A program made the translations under genes and the position numbers. 64,000 nucleotides of DNA from Paramacrobiotus metropolitanus (lineage: Eukaryota; Tardigrada; Eutardigrada; Parachela; Macrobiotidae): the NCBI RefSeq assembly GCF_019649055.1, contig NW_026570223.1, positions 3,348,001-3,412,000 on the forward strand. The letters are read 5' to 3'. Positions 38,339 to 53,989 of this stretch are shown here, in pieces; the stretch's first letter is position 1; each line of letters opens with the position of its first letter. Below the pieces are notes generated by a model, which was not told the origin of the DNA, did not search any database, and saw nothing but the letters and a program-made list of their open reading frames with translations.

Positions 38339-39717
38339 TCACTCCGCTACTTCGGTCTGCCTGCTGTCTTCCACTTTCATACGCTGAATTTCGCTGTTCA
38401 AGCTGTCCAAATCGGGATCCGTCAAATTCACAGCCACTCCCTGAACTCCTCTGCACCAAGCAAACGAAATGAAACCAGACAGAATGACGTACTCTTCTAA
38501 ATAGAAAAGCAACCGGGGAAATTACTGTACTTGCCTGATTTCTCCTGGAATCAACACTTGAGGACTGTCAACAGGCTCCTTCTCTCGTAACCATACAGGA
38601 ACTTCGGATAACTGTTTCTCATATACCAAGGAGGCAGCGTAACAGTCGGAAGAGCAGTAATTCTAAAAAGCCCAAACGCTGTGAAATTGTTATGTAGTGA
38701 GTACGTACAACCTGTAAATTTCCTTTCGATAAGTTTTTCCCACTTATTGGTTAATAATACTACCAAAGAAATACGGAAATGCACCGTAACAAATCTAAAA
38801 ATGAAAAACTTTTTTTAATAAGCAAAAAGTGCCCGAAGGACCAACCAAGCTAGAAACAATGTTTAACTTAAAAATCACTGTACAAGTAACACACATTTAA
38901 AGTTCTATTGTTAAAATTCTAGCGCAGTTATGGTAAAGACTAAAGTTTTACAAATGCATACCAGTTATTATTCATTCTCATTTTACCTTCCGATCGCTTA
39001 TGTCGTAAATCTTATTGTTTTTGGAGTCTATCCGAAATTTCTGAAAGGGAGCCTGCAAGAGAAATTTTTTTTAAATGAAACAAAAAAGAAATAAAATTCC
39101 CGTGAACAATTTTCTAAAGTGTACAGCCGCGTACTGTATTTTTGAAACTGTTGGAACAGATCGGATATCCGCAGATGCCAGATAATGCTCTCTCAGCAAC
39201 AATATCGCGGTAATTCTCGGCACTAATAAAGCGCGCCTAAAAAGCAAACCAGAAATTATCGTAAACCAGATGACGGCTGCTTACTACCGTGGTGTAAAAA
39301 AAATAAAATCCGCTGAATAACCGTTACTGAGTTTAGTGAGCTACAATGCTACATAACAGAAAACAGAAATATCGAACAGCGAACACCTACAGCGGACTGG
39401 AGCACTTCCGTAGAGACAACATCCTCAATCAAGTTTAGAACGACTTCCCGTGTTCGCTTTTCGATGACTAGTCGGCCTTCAACAGCTTTCAAAATTTCTT
39501 TATTCCTACAAATCAAGTGACCCCCACTGCTCAAAACATGGCAACAATTGTAGACTGCGAACACACTTGTTCGGAGCAGATCCAGCTGGTTTCTTTCTCT
39601 GTGATCTCGCTGCCGCGCTCTTGACAATTGTTGGCTTCTTTTCCATCTTGCGGTCTCTAGTCCGAATTCCAGAAAAATATCTGATTTCTGGACTGCTGTG
39701 GGAGATATGATCATCAA
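38339..39717 (-). CDS. RPAP2: RPAP2/Rtr1-type RNA polymerase II CTD phosphatase homolog, short form
   Basis: Six exons (39717-39567, 39497-39391, 39236-39135, 39052-38987, 38662-38535 and 38450-38339) give 221 residues. The Rtr1 zinc-binding module is clear: ICGYPICSN, then KNNKIYDISDRK, then CSSDCYAAS, followed by VPVWLREKE. Known family members (human about 610 residues) remove Ser5 phosphate from the Pol II CTD and help import Pol II into the nucleus. This copy keeps little beyond the Rtr1 module, so it resembles short yeast Rtr1 in size. The last intron (38534-38451) starts with GCAAGT after CAG, a GC-AG intron. The junction between exons 1 and 2 is the least certain; an acceptor eight bases upstream would break the frame. 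The TOMM6-like gene is divergent, about 300 bases away. Confidence 0.87.
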
Positions 39718-40013
39718 TAAGTTATGACTATCCGGGAAATAAGTAATTATTTAAGTTAGATTTCATTTTCAGGAATCTGGCTAAAACGACCGCCACCGGG
39801 CGACGTCTTCAAGTTCAACAATTTGCCTACATAAATTCCGATTTTCATTTTCCCGAAATCTTTCACACGTTTTTTGGCATAATCTGAATTCCCTTTTTTG
39901 ATAATCTCGCTTATCTGTGCTGGTTTGCTGGTGTCACGCGTGGATGTAATTTTTTTGCGGGAAACTCAGTGAAATTTTCTTATTTCGATTGTTTCCTGTT
40001 ATAACGCATCGAC

Positions 40014-40349
40014 ATGGATCCCGGCATGGCAGGATTTTTCATGGGAGGTCCCGGTGGTGATGCACCAGCAAGCAGAAAACCGAAGTACCAAGGACGGTTT
40101 GCTGTTTTCCGAGAGATATATGACGATCCTTTTAAATGGTGCGTACAGCGAAACTGCGCGTCGTGTAAGATTGATATAGTGCAACTCTCAATAGTTTCGT
40201 TATAGTTGAGTCTTGACGTTTGCAACAGGGGCTTGATCAAAGGAGTGGTTGTGTTTGCTGGAGGGATTTATCTTGCGAGAAAACTGAGAGGATTCGACGT
40301 GATGCAGGTTGTCCAACCACCTCCTCCCGGAATGTACCCGCAGTTTTAA
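40014..40349 (+). CDS. TOMM6: TOMM6-like mitochondrial outer-membrane translocase subunit
   Basis: Two exons, 40014-40138 and 40229-40349, encode 81 residues. A Gly/Pro-rich N-terminus precedes the conserved pattern FKWGLIKGVVVFAGGIYLAR, a tail-anchor-like TM helix, then FDVMQVVQPPPPG. The pattern of basic residue, helix, LAR, acidic, DVM, Pro tail matches vertebrate TOMM6 (about 74 residues). In the known complex TOM6 stabilises the TOM40 channel. Similarity is short, so the family call is good but not certain. The start lies 296 bases from the RPAP2 start on the other strand. RAB6 converges on its 3' end. Confidence 0.78.
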
Positions 40350-40573
40350 TTTGTGTGAATATTAAGTTGTGCCGCTGCGAACTGGAAGCTCTTTCAGTGC
40401 TGCGCTTCTCACTAATGGAAAGTATTCCGTTTTCAGTTTTGTTACTGTAACAGCAAAATGCGGAATGATGCAACAGTTGTAGATGCATGAATATGATTGA
40501 TTGTTTGCATTGATATTGCGAGTGGAAAACTGCATCCTTTCAACTACCTTTGTAATTGTGTGAATAGCGAGCA

Positions 40574-40579
40574 AATAAA
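40574..40579 (+). terminator. Poly(A) signal of the TOMM6-like gene
   Basis: AATAAA lies 225 bases downstream of the TOMM6-like stop codon and before the converging RAB6 3' end. Confidence 0.5.
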
Positions 40580-40815
40580 CAGACTCGTTGCAGTGCCTTT
40601 CTTTTCAGTTTACAAATCGCATACCACGAAATGATAGTACACATAAGGAAACAGTTATAAAACATATATATAAAAAATGAAGAAAAGTCAAAACAAACCA
40701 AGTAGAAAGCTCAAGCCTCAAATTCACACGCTTTGATGGAACTTGCGAGAAGCATTCGAATGTAACCATGACAAATAGATTAAATAACAAAAACAGATTC
40801 AAAGCCGCACTGGAA

Positions 40816-42931
<2,116 letters not shown>

Positions 42932-44938
42932 TTTCGGTGGTTAGGAACTTAAAGAATGCTGCCACGGCGGTAGCTGTCCCGAACGCAAACGTAATGAATT
43001 AGATATCCAGCAGTGGCCACTCAAAAACGCATGAAAACTCCGGCTCCCGTTACTAAAAATTAAAGACAAAACAGTTCTGAACCGAAACTTCTCAAACAGG
43101 GAGAGGATCACATACAGAAATCTGGCAACAACGATGCTGACTAGGAGAATGAATTTTCATTTTGTTACTTTGTGGATCGTTAACAACACTAACCCCCGCT
43201 AGCCACGTGGAGGGGGTCACTCATAATACTTTTACCATAGCTTTTACACATTGAGGGCGAACGAGCTTGTTGACTGGTGCTGCTGCTACTTATGTATAAG
43301 CGCTTACTAGTTACTACTTCAAAACCACAACAAATTACCAAACTGGGATGATAATAATTTTTGCACCATTTAAACTGGATACTTGGCTTTTGCGGTTTTT
43401 CCTGGAATTTTGGCTAATTAGTAGGTGTGTTGCGTACTAAGTGCACCGTAAGAACTTCTTTGCGGAAAATAACTATTTATATCCTTTTCGTTGTTGTCAT
43501 ACTTCGATTCTGAGTGCATCGTAGTTCGTGAGAATCGGGAAGCCGTAAGTGCAATTTGTAAGTCACTCCTTAGGCTTTCTGGGTTTCCACTTTTCAGTTT
43601 TGCTGGCATGACTTCGCTTTTTCTCTGAGCTGCAGATACTTAGTTCTGTGTTAAACTGATGTTGATGATAATCAAGAGGTTTGTGAATATTTTTCTCTTT
43701 CTTCGTGACGATGACGCTTTACGTAAAATCTGCGAACGACGTCGTATTTTGCAGAGGCAAAACGATTCTTGGTCCTAGGATGTGGGCCTTGTAGGCTATA
43801 GCTACCTTGTTGAATGGGGTCATAGATAAAAAAACTTGACAGGTTTTTTACTGGTGTCGCTGTCAGACATTTTTGGTTGTCTCTCAATGGCATTCCAATG
43901 GTAACAGCGCATATCGCATGCAGTCAGCAAATAGGAAAACTGTAAAGTAGATACGGTATTACAGTGTGTGTATATTCACCCACTCTGAACCGGAACCGAT
44001 CTGTTGCCCGTGCTTCGTACTCGTAAACTGCATGCTCGTACTTTCCATCGCCCTGCCCATCGGGTTTCTGATTGGATCGTAATAAAACCTCACCAATAAG
44101 ATAGCAAATTTAATGCTCTTTCTAATGGTGTATGGTTAGCCCGAAATACCGCTAAGCCGAACCGCGCAAAGTGTCGTAGACCCTGTTACACATTGCGAAA
44201 TCCAGCGTTCTTCTGCATTTATCTTTCGAATCGCTGGCTTAAAGTAGAAGTAAACCAAGTTTAAATGATCTTTAATATGAAGTTCTTCAATTTTTTTTCA
44301 AGCTTTTTGGAGAGAAATCCCCGAGTTCTTCCGAATCTTCGAAATTGTGACCCACCATTTGAACGTTGTGTTTCTCGGTTAGGTTCTCGAACCATGGCAT
44401 ACTGGCAGACTGCTTTTTACTGTCTCTGCCTGAGTTAAAACGTTAAAATTAGGTTTAAACTTTTATAAAACTGCAGGTGTCTAGCAAATAAAGCTTCTTC
44501 TGAATTTTGGGAAGTGGCCAAAGATGACCTAAAATCGTCTGAAAGTTAATAAGTGACGTTAGGGCTACCGCACACCGGGATAAGCTCAAACGGAAGTGAG
44601 TTCTAATGGTGCTACTGGCAGTGTGCATTTGGTTACTTTTCTGTTTGGCACGGCTAAATTTGGTGCTTGCCCATAGACCCTATGCTATAGCGTGTATTGG
44701 TAGTTTTATCACTTTTGCATCAAATTCGTTATGTTTTCTTGTATTTAGAAGATTCTGAAAAATTCTAGATTTTTTTCTCTACAAAACTCATACACATACG
44801 CCCAGAATTACCAAGCTTGCTAAAAGTGGCTTTTCCCTAATACCGTATCTACTGTAAAGTGTAAACATCAAAGTTGCTATCGTTCCTGAGTTTCGCGCAT
44901 TGTTTTTTAGATCTGTTCTGTCCTTGGCCGAATTCAAA
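42932..44938. other. Intergenic region between RAB6 and NDUFA7
   Basis: About 2 kb holding the divergent promoters. ORFs at 43418-43609 and 43672-43893 (minus) have no recognisable homology. I see no repeat or RNA gene. Confidence 0.55.
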
Positions 44939-45340
44939 ATGGCCAGCGCTTCCTCGCGCGCTTTGCAGTCGCTGCCACGCGGGTCCATCGCACACCGGGA
45001 TGTTTCGTGGATTGTGCGTGTATTCCGAAATTTCTTCGCTGGACGCGAGGTGAATAATCCATTGCGTTTCAAAGACCAGCAAAGTGCAGCGCCCAATGAT
45101 CAGCCACCCCCGATTATCAAAGCGGGACCGCATGATAAGTTGGCGGCTAACTATTACGCCACACGCGATGGAAGACGGGAAATGAAACCCCCGCTTTTGG
45201 TGGTGGATCAGACAGGACTACCCCAGAAATTGACAGCTGGTGGTGAATCCAAGTCAGCTGGTGTTAAATTTGTTACCCCGGGAGACGGCCAGGAAGTTCT
45301 AATGATACAAAACAAAGATTGCAACCCTCTTTTAAAATAG
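44939..45340 (+). CDS. NDUFA7: NDUFA7, mitochondrial complex I accessory subunit (B14.5a)
   Basis: A single exon of 133 residues (human 113). The start MASASSRALQSL sits in a strong context (CAAAATGGC); an upstream in-frame Met at 44900 is less likely because vertebrate NDUFA7 also starts MASA. The signature QPPPIIKAGPHDKLAANYYA followed by TRDGRRE and a PP is the conserved core of the family. NDUFA7 is an accessory subunit of the matrix arm of NADH:ubiquinone oxidoreductase. The gene is intronless, unlike most neighbours. It stands between the two RAB6 genes. Confidence 0.92.
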   Translation: MASASSRALQSLPRGSIAHRDVSWIVRVFRNFFAGREVNNPLRFKDQQSAAPNDQPPPIIKAGPHDKLAANYYATRDGRREMKPPLLVVDQTGLPQKLTAGGESKSAGVKFVTPGDGQEVLMIQNKDCNPLLK

Positions 45341-46246
45341 CCCTGACAGTAACATAGTACTTTATTCATTGTAATTTTTAATGACTGTAGTGGTCTGATT
45401 ACATGGTACTTAAATGATAAAGTACTGGGATGAGTGGTAACGATTATTATGACGTTGCTTGGTCTTATAAATCGTGAAGAGTTTGCTGTATTACGAACAG
45501 TTGCTGGCTTGAGATAACGTTGTGGTCAATGAAAATTGCAATATAGATTTCATAATGTAGTAATTATGTTTCCGGTTTACCATGTGCACTTGAACAGATG
45601 ACCATTATATATTTTGGTTTCCTCGTAAAACAGTGGATGTTGCCTATTGTACTCGTACTTTTAGCGGCCATGTATTGTAATGTTGATATTGCAGATAAAC
45701 TATGCGGTTTTAGCTTCTGCTCCAACATAAACAGTGAACACGTATATAACTATAGATGTGGCAACTATGCATAAATATTAAAAGAAGATGACTGGGCAAA
45801 AAAATAAATAAGATTGCTGCGCAAAAGGCTTAAGTGAAACAAACAGGTAGCAGCAAAAAGCTTTAATTAAACAATATTAGAGTATTACGACAAGACGTAA
45901 ACAAGATTACGGCATGCATTATTAATTATTTTCTATAATGGACGTTATCAATAATCGATAAGGTCAGTGGTTTACGTTGTAAGTTACCGACGTTAATTTT
46001 AAACCGGTAAACGCTGATACTGGCCGAACAAGTACAAACAGGTAAATACAACTACAGAAACGATGATAAAATGCTACACATACGTTCACACCCGAAGGTC
46101 TTGAAGAAAATTATATTTGACCATATAGCAATATTTATCAATTACGGATGATAAAATGTTACTTACTTTAACACTCTTATCGATACCTTGTTCACAGTCC
46201 ATCAGGGCGTTAACAATAGCGGCACTTCCGTCGTGTTTAAAGCTAG
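45341..46246. other. Intergenic region left of the hAT-like element
   Basis: About 900 bases with the NDUFA7 3' end. Several AATAAA-like signals occur from about 45800. No coding sequence or repeat is recognisable. Confidence 0.5.
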
Positions 46247-47129
46247 TCGCTAAGTAGAGCCCTGCACGAGCAGCAAAACTGCTGCTCGGCTCACTCGTTT
46301 CAGCTTTTTGAAACTTTCTGCTCGCTCAGCTCGCTCGCGCCCAAACCACCGCTCGCTCGGCTCGCTCGTTTTAGAATTTTCTATTGCTTCCGCTCGCTCA
46401 ACTCGCTCGTAATTTTAGTTTTGCAAATCGGCTCGCTCGTGAGATCGGCAAAAATTTTAAGTATCAATTTTTTTGCACGAATAAGTAACATCAAAATTTT
46501 CGCACTCACAAAATACAGTAATTGTAATACGGTGTTCAGAGACTCCATACTGGTAGTCCATTTCTTAACAATTTCATTTTTTCGCTAATACCTTTCTATA
46601 ATTTTCAACTGGATGTGCTTTTCTTGATTTATGTAGCCTGAAGTAAATAAAATAGAATGTTTGAAAATTGAAATGTATCTGTTTTTACGAATCAGGTAAC
46701 TGTTTAATAAAACCCGTCAAATACTGCTTTTGTTGGCTAGGGAATACTATCAAGTACTTAGTCTCGAGTGCCCACAGATCAAAGAAAATGTTAGTAGAGT
46801 TTCAATAGTTAGTAATTCATTAACTTAACTTACTTCATTTTTGGTTTATAAACAGTTTCCCTTCGCGCGAAGCGCGAAGGTGACGGTGGTTTATGACCGT
46901 TTTCTGGTCCGTCAATGTAATTTTGTACTGCAAAAACTCCTTCAGTTCGCACAACGTCAGCCTGTAGGCTCGCGATCGTTCGCACCTGACCATCCTGCTC
47001 GCTCGGCTCGCTCGCAATTTTTCTTCTGTTGCTCAGCTCGTTCGCAAATTTGCAAAACGGCTCCTGCTCGCTCGAAGGGCTCGCGAGCCGAGCCGAGCGG
47101 CTCGGCTCGTGCAGGGCTCTATCGCTAAG
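46247..47129. repeat. 8-bp target-site duplication TCGCTAAG flanking a mobile element
   Basis: TCGCTAAG occurs immediately left (46247-46254) and right (47122-47129) of the element at 46255-47121. Eight bases is the duplication length produced by hAT and P transposases. Confidence 0.9.
46255..47121. mobile_element. Non-autonomous hAT-like element (867 bp)
   Basis: Perfect 17-bp terminal inverted repeats, TAGAGCCCTGCACGAGC at 46255-46271 and its complement at 47105-47121, are flanked by an 8-bp target duplication. Inside both ends are many short GCTCGCTCG and GCTCGGCTCG repeats, typical of transposase-binding subterminal repeats. The middle is AT-rich, holds a short hairpin near 46860 (CTTCGCGCGAAGCGCGAAG), and has no transposase frame. 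The duplication length and the TAGAG...GCAC end point to hAT rather than P. Near-perfect ends and target duplication suggest recent insertion, between NDUFA7 and the second RAB6 gene. Confidence 0.9.
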
Positions 47130-47450
47130 CTGTCATTGCCGAAATATTGTACGTATTGCAAGTACACTAACTGTAAGCACTAAAGACAGTAGTTATACGA
47201 AAAACGTCCATGAAAATTCCTGCAAAGATAATGACATTGTCTTTTTTTCATCGACGAGACGTTTCATTCACTACCCGGTAGCTAGCTTGAGTTTGTACAT
47301 AAAATAATCATCGTTGCTGAGGCTGCAGGCACGTGTACTTGCGTATTGTATAGGTCGAGTTGATTCCCGTAAAGTCAGAGCTTGCTTTTCGATATTTATA
47401 CGATTAGACGGATTAGTGATTATTAAATATTGAAAAATTTATTGTTCGCA

Positions 47451-50603
<3,153 letters not shown>

Positions 50604-51011
50604 AGAAGCTTCTCTCCGCTTCTACGGTGGCAGCTCTAAAATATATTATCACTTCACAGATTATAGTTATACGAGTATCGTTCGAAGCTTTGGGATTTCG
50701 GGAGAAATGTTCACATACGCGAGCTTTAGAGACTAGTCAAAATATTTCATAACAGGAATTTGATTCAACACAAGCCCACGTATTACGTTCAGTGTTACGA
50801 TGAAGCAACGCAAAGTCTGCAATTACAGCAGTCCACTGCAAATTCAAATATAATAATTATGGACATAGAAAGATTTCTAAAACCCAGCAGAAGAAATCGC
50901 ACGAGAATTCAAGCAAATTAAGCAACCCACTTTAGCAACTGCAAGAATGATACAATACAACAAAATTAACCGCTAACATATATATATACATCCTGTAAAA
51001 CATAAAGCGCA
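50604..51011. other. Convergent spacer between RAB6 paralog and the HTH gene
   Basis: About 400 bases of 3' UTR for two converging genes. No other feature is visible. Confidence 0.55.
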
Positions 51012-52480
51012 CTATTTGGATTCTTCCGTGGTATTAATTACCACTGTGTTTGGGTTGTCCGGAGAGGAAGAGACGCGAATAGTCTGTGCGGCTTCCGCTT
51101 CCGGACCTGAGTTAACCACCCATATTACTTCATCGGTTCCGGCCATGTTAGCTACGCTTATGGGAATGGCTCCGGATACGTCTGCGCTTAGCTGAGAGGA
51201 AGACGAAGGATCGAACGTAAGGAACAGCACCTGGCCATTGGCTTCGTTCTTCAGCTGCATCTGGCATAACTGCGGTGCTCCAGACGATTTGATAGCAATG
51301 GGTGAAACACCGTCTTGCACGCGACGCGGAGTACGGGGCTTTCTAAAAGGCAAAAATAACATAACTTATTATTTTCATGACCTCTAGAAAAATTTCTATA
51401 GTTTATACAGTTCACAAACCTCTACTTTTCGGGAGTACCTTTTTAATTTGAAAGAAAAAATAAAACGCTCTACTGAGTGCGTAAAATAGTTAAAGTTAAT
51501 GTTCCTGATTTGAACGCTGAAAGTTACCGTGATGATTTTGCCAGCGCTAATCTGCCGGCTTCCTCACGAATGCTAGCAAGCGTCATCGGATCCAAGATGG
51601 ATCCCATATCCAGCTTATTCACTTTCTTGGGAGCTCGCCGTTCTCCGGAACGCTGCACTTGACGTTTCGGCAATTCCAGGATATCATGCATAATCCGGCA
51701 CAGCGTCCCCACGGAAATCCCAAATTTCTGTGCTCGCTCCTTGACCTTCATGTTCGGCTCCAGCCGCATATCCGCGGCAATATCCTCCACCATTTGCGGT
51801 GTGGACTTCCACGTCCTCCCTGACTCTTTGGGCATCTTCAAAATATTGTGTTTAATCTGGCACAGTGTGCCGACAGCAATGCCGAACTTGGCTGCCCGCT
51901 CTTTCACCTTCGTTTCCGGGAACTCCTTGAAATCATCCTGCAGTCGGCGGATCAGATCATCGGTGGTTTTAATGCGACGGGGCTTTTTTGATGAAGACAT
52001 GTCCAGGTCATCGTCACTCTGGTCGGCGTGTATCTCCACATTGGTGGCCACTTGGGTGGGGCCGACGCCGTTGGTCAGTGTCGATTCATCCACGGAACTG
52101 TCTCCCAGGGGGACATGATTAGCTTCCGTCGAAGTCTCCTCCACTTCTTCCATGGCCATGCCGCCCACACTGGATGTGCTGGCGTGTACCGTGTGGTTAA
52201 TGGTGGTTTCATGCATAAACACGTCGATGCTTTTTTGCTCCTCGAGATGCTGGCTGAGATTTTCGATGCCAGCCGGCTCCTCGATGGTCATTGGCAGCGT
52301 CGTTGCCTCCCGCTCCAAAACAGTGCACCGTTTAATGGCCAGATTAATGAACTTCCGTGATACGATTATTTCACAATCTTTCAATTTTATCGCGATGGCT
52401 TTCGGATCGATGCCTCTTTTGTACATCCTCCAAACAGCAAACTCCACTTCGGCAGCATGTTCTTCTTGCTCATTCGGCAT
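51012..52480 (-). CDS. Protein with two tandem helix-turn-helix repeats, unknown function
   Basis: Two exons (52480-51528 and 51342-51012) give 427 residues. The centre holds two copies of one unit, each with VKERA, a KFGI turn and VGTLC, about 50 residues apart: VKERAAKFGIAVGTLCQIKH and VKERAQKFGISVGTLCRIMH. This looks like a duplicated HTH DNA-binding fold. An acidic, Ser/Thr-rich region separates them from a basic N-terminal part. After the repeats comes a basic segment (KRQVQRSGERRAPKK), then a Ser/Ala-rich C-terminal exon that may form a small beta domain. I do not recognise the family; a transcription regulator or a protein derived from a transposase is possible. An acceptor-like TTATAG just upstream of the ATG suggests a 5' UTR intron. 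Confidence 0.8.
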
Positions 52481-53203
52481 TTTGCTATAACAAAATAAGA
52501 CATACCGTAAAAAGTTTATGTTTACTGTCAGTCTGTCACTACTGTGTACGTACAAGTATTGTCGCATTAATTTGGTAATTAAATTTTCTATTGTGTCTGG
52601 TACAAATATCTATACTTATAAGTTATACGGTTATACCAGATTGAATACTAGATAAGCATACATACATGATTTTGCGAAACATTTCTACATTAATTTTGTA
52701 GAATAACCCCGCTTATACTGTATACAACAGTAAAAACTTGAGCATGCAGTTATCACTATGCAGCCAGACACAACATACTTGTGCAACACTGCACTTTTTT
52801 TTCATCAGATCTGTTCCTTGTTTTACCGTTCTTTTACCAAAACAGTGATATTTCATTTAACACAAACGAAATTCTAAACAGACGGATTCTGGAGCAAGGG
52901 CATCATATAAAGAAGATCAGCACTAAAATGCAGTACTGTACTGCACAAGGAAGCTGCAAGGAAGGAAATCACAAAATGCAAGACCCCATTTAAACTTTCC
53001 AGTTTATTCAATTTTCCCAATAGTCCATACTCTCTGCTATATTGTCCAAACTATCCTTTACTTTGGCTTCGGGTTATAATAAAGTTACGTACCTGTTGTC
53101 CAGAACGAACCAATGCTTGGGAAAACAATAAAAATCCAAATGGATGAATATGGAACGCTGGTGTTGGTGAACTGAACTTTTTCCGGCCCTTTTGAACGTT
53201 TGA
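52481..53203. other. Upstream region of the HTH gene
   Basis: About 720 AT-rich bases. No recognisable coding sequence apart from very short ORFs. Confidence 0.5.
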
Positions 53204-53410
53204 ATGATTGCAGTTATGAACAAACCGAAATCGAAGAACCATCCGTTCGATTCATCTGCCCGCACCCAAATGTGCGCGACGCATGCTTGCCCCATAAAGT
53301 GGCGCAGACACACGAACCATATTGTTCAGTTAGCCAGCTTAGCCTACGCTTTCGTCGCTACCATAGCCACCTATGATACCGCTCTGAATTATTTCGGTGC
53401 TTACATTTAA
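53204..53410 (+). CDS. Possible small membrane protein (68 aa or less)
   Basis: An open frame, MIAVMNKPKSKNHPFDSSAR and on, contains a Cys/His cluster (MCATHACPIKW) and a hydrophobic C-terminal segment (IVQLASLAYAFVATIATYD). The codon pattern looks coding-like. An acceptor-like TTGCAG just before the second Met (53216) suggests it could be an exon of a spliced gene. I recognise no family, so it may be chance. Confidence 0.3.
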   Translation: MIAVMNKPKSKNHPFDSSARTQMCATHACPIKWRRHTNHIVQLASLAYAFVATIATYDTALNYFGAYI

Positions 53411-53989
53411 TGGCTTCGTGTCGCCACCCACACAGCTATTAAATTTTAATGACTCAGAATATTGTAGTTGCCACCCCGTATGGGATGACCCACTGGCCCT
53501 AGGTCCACTGCTTAACACCGTTTTTTTGGAAGTTCAAAATTAATGCATCCCGAGGGTTTACTAGTTACGTACGGTATTTTCATGGTCAAGGGCTGACAGG
53601 CGACACTCACTGGCTGCAAAACCAATCGGCAACCTTTCCTCGAGAAGTCTGCTCCTAACAATCATCATAATAATTCGGGCTGTGACCTGTCCATCCATCA
53701 TTTCAAATTTACAATCATTTATGTAAATCATAAAACAGGCACTGGACATGTTTTTACAGTTACGTCATTAAACGTAATTCCATTTTATTTATCGAAAATG
53801 CACTTCACATACGAGGGACTTCCCATTTTCAATAGTAGCAAAACAAATGAAATCCGAGCGGCAAAATGTGCACGCCATTTTTATTGTCGGCTTCATATGC
53901 CATTGCAATGTTCAATTTATGTATTGTACTGCCAAAAATTAGAAGGCCAGTGAACAAACCGTGATATTAAACAACACTGCAGAACTCAC
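53411..53989. other. Spacer before the GNPAT 3' end
   Basis: About 580 bases including the GNPAT 3' UTR. Nothing else is recognisable. Confidence 0.5.

Noticed and set aside
43672-43893. 73-codon minus-strand ORF upstream of NDUFA7
   Set aside because: Basic and polar with no known motif; no supporting splice or regulatory signals.
46841-47128. ORF in the hAT-like element
   Set aside because: It is the translation of GCTCG subterminal repeats, not a transposase.
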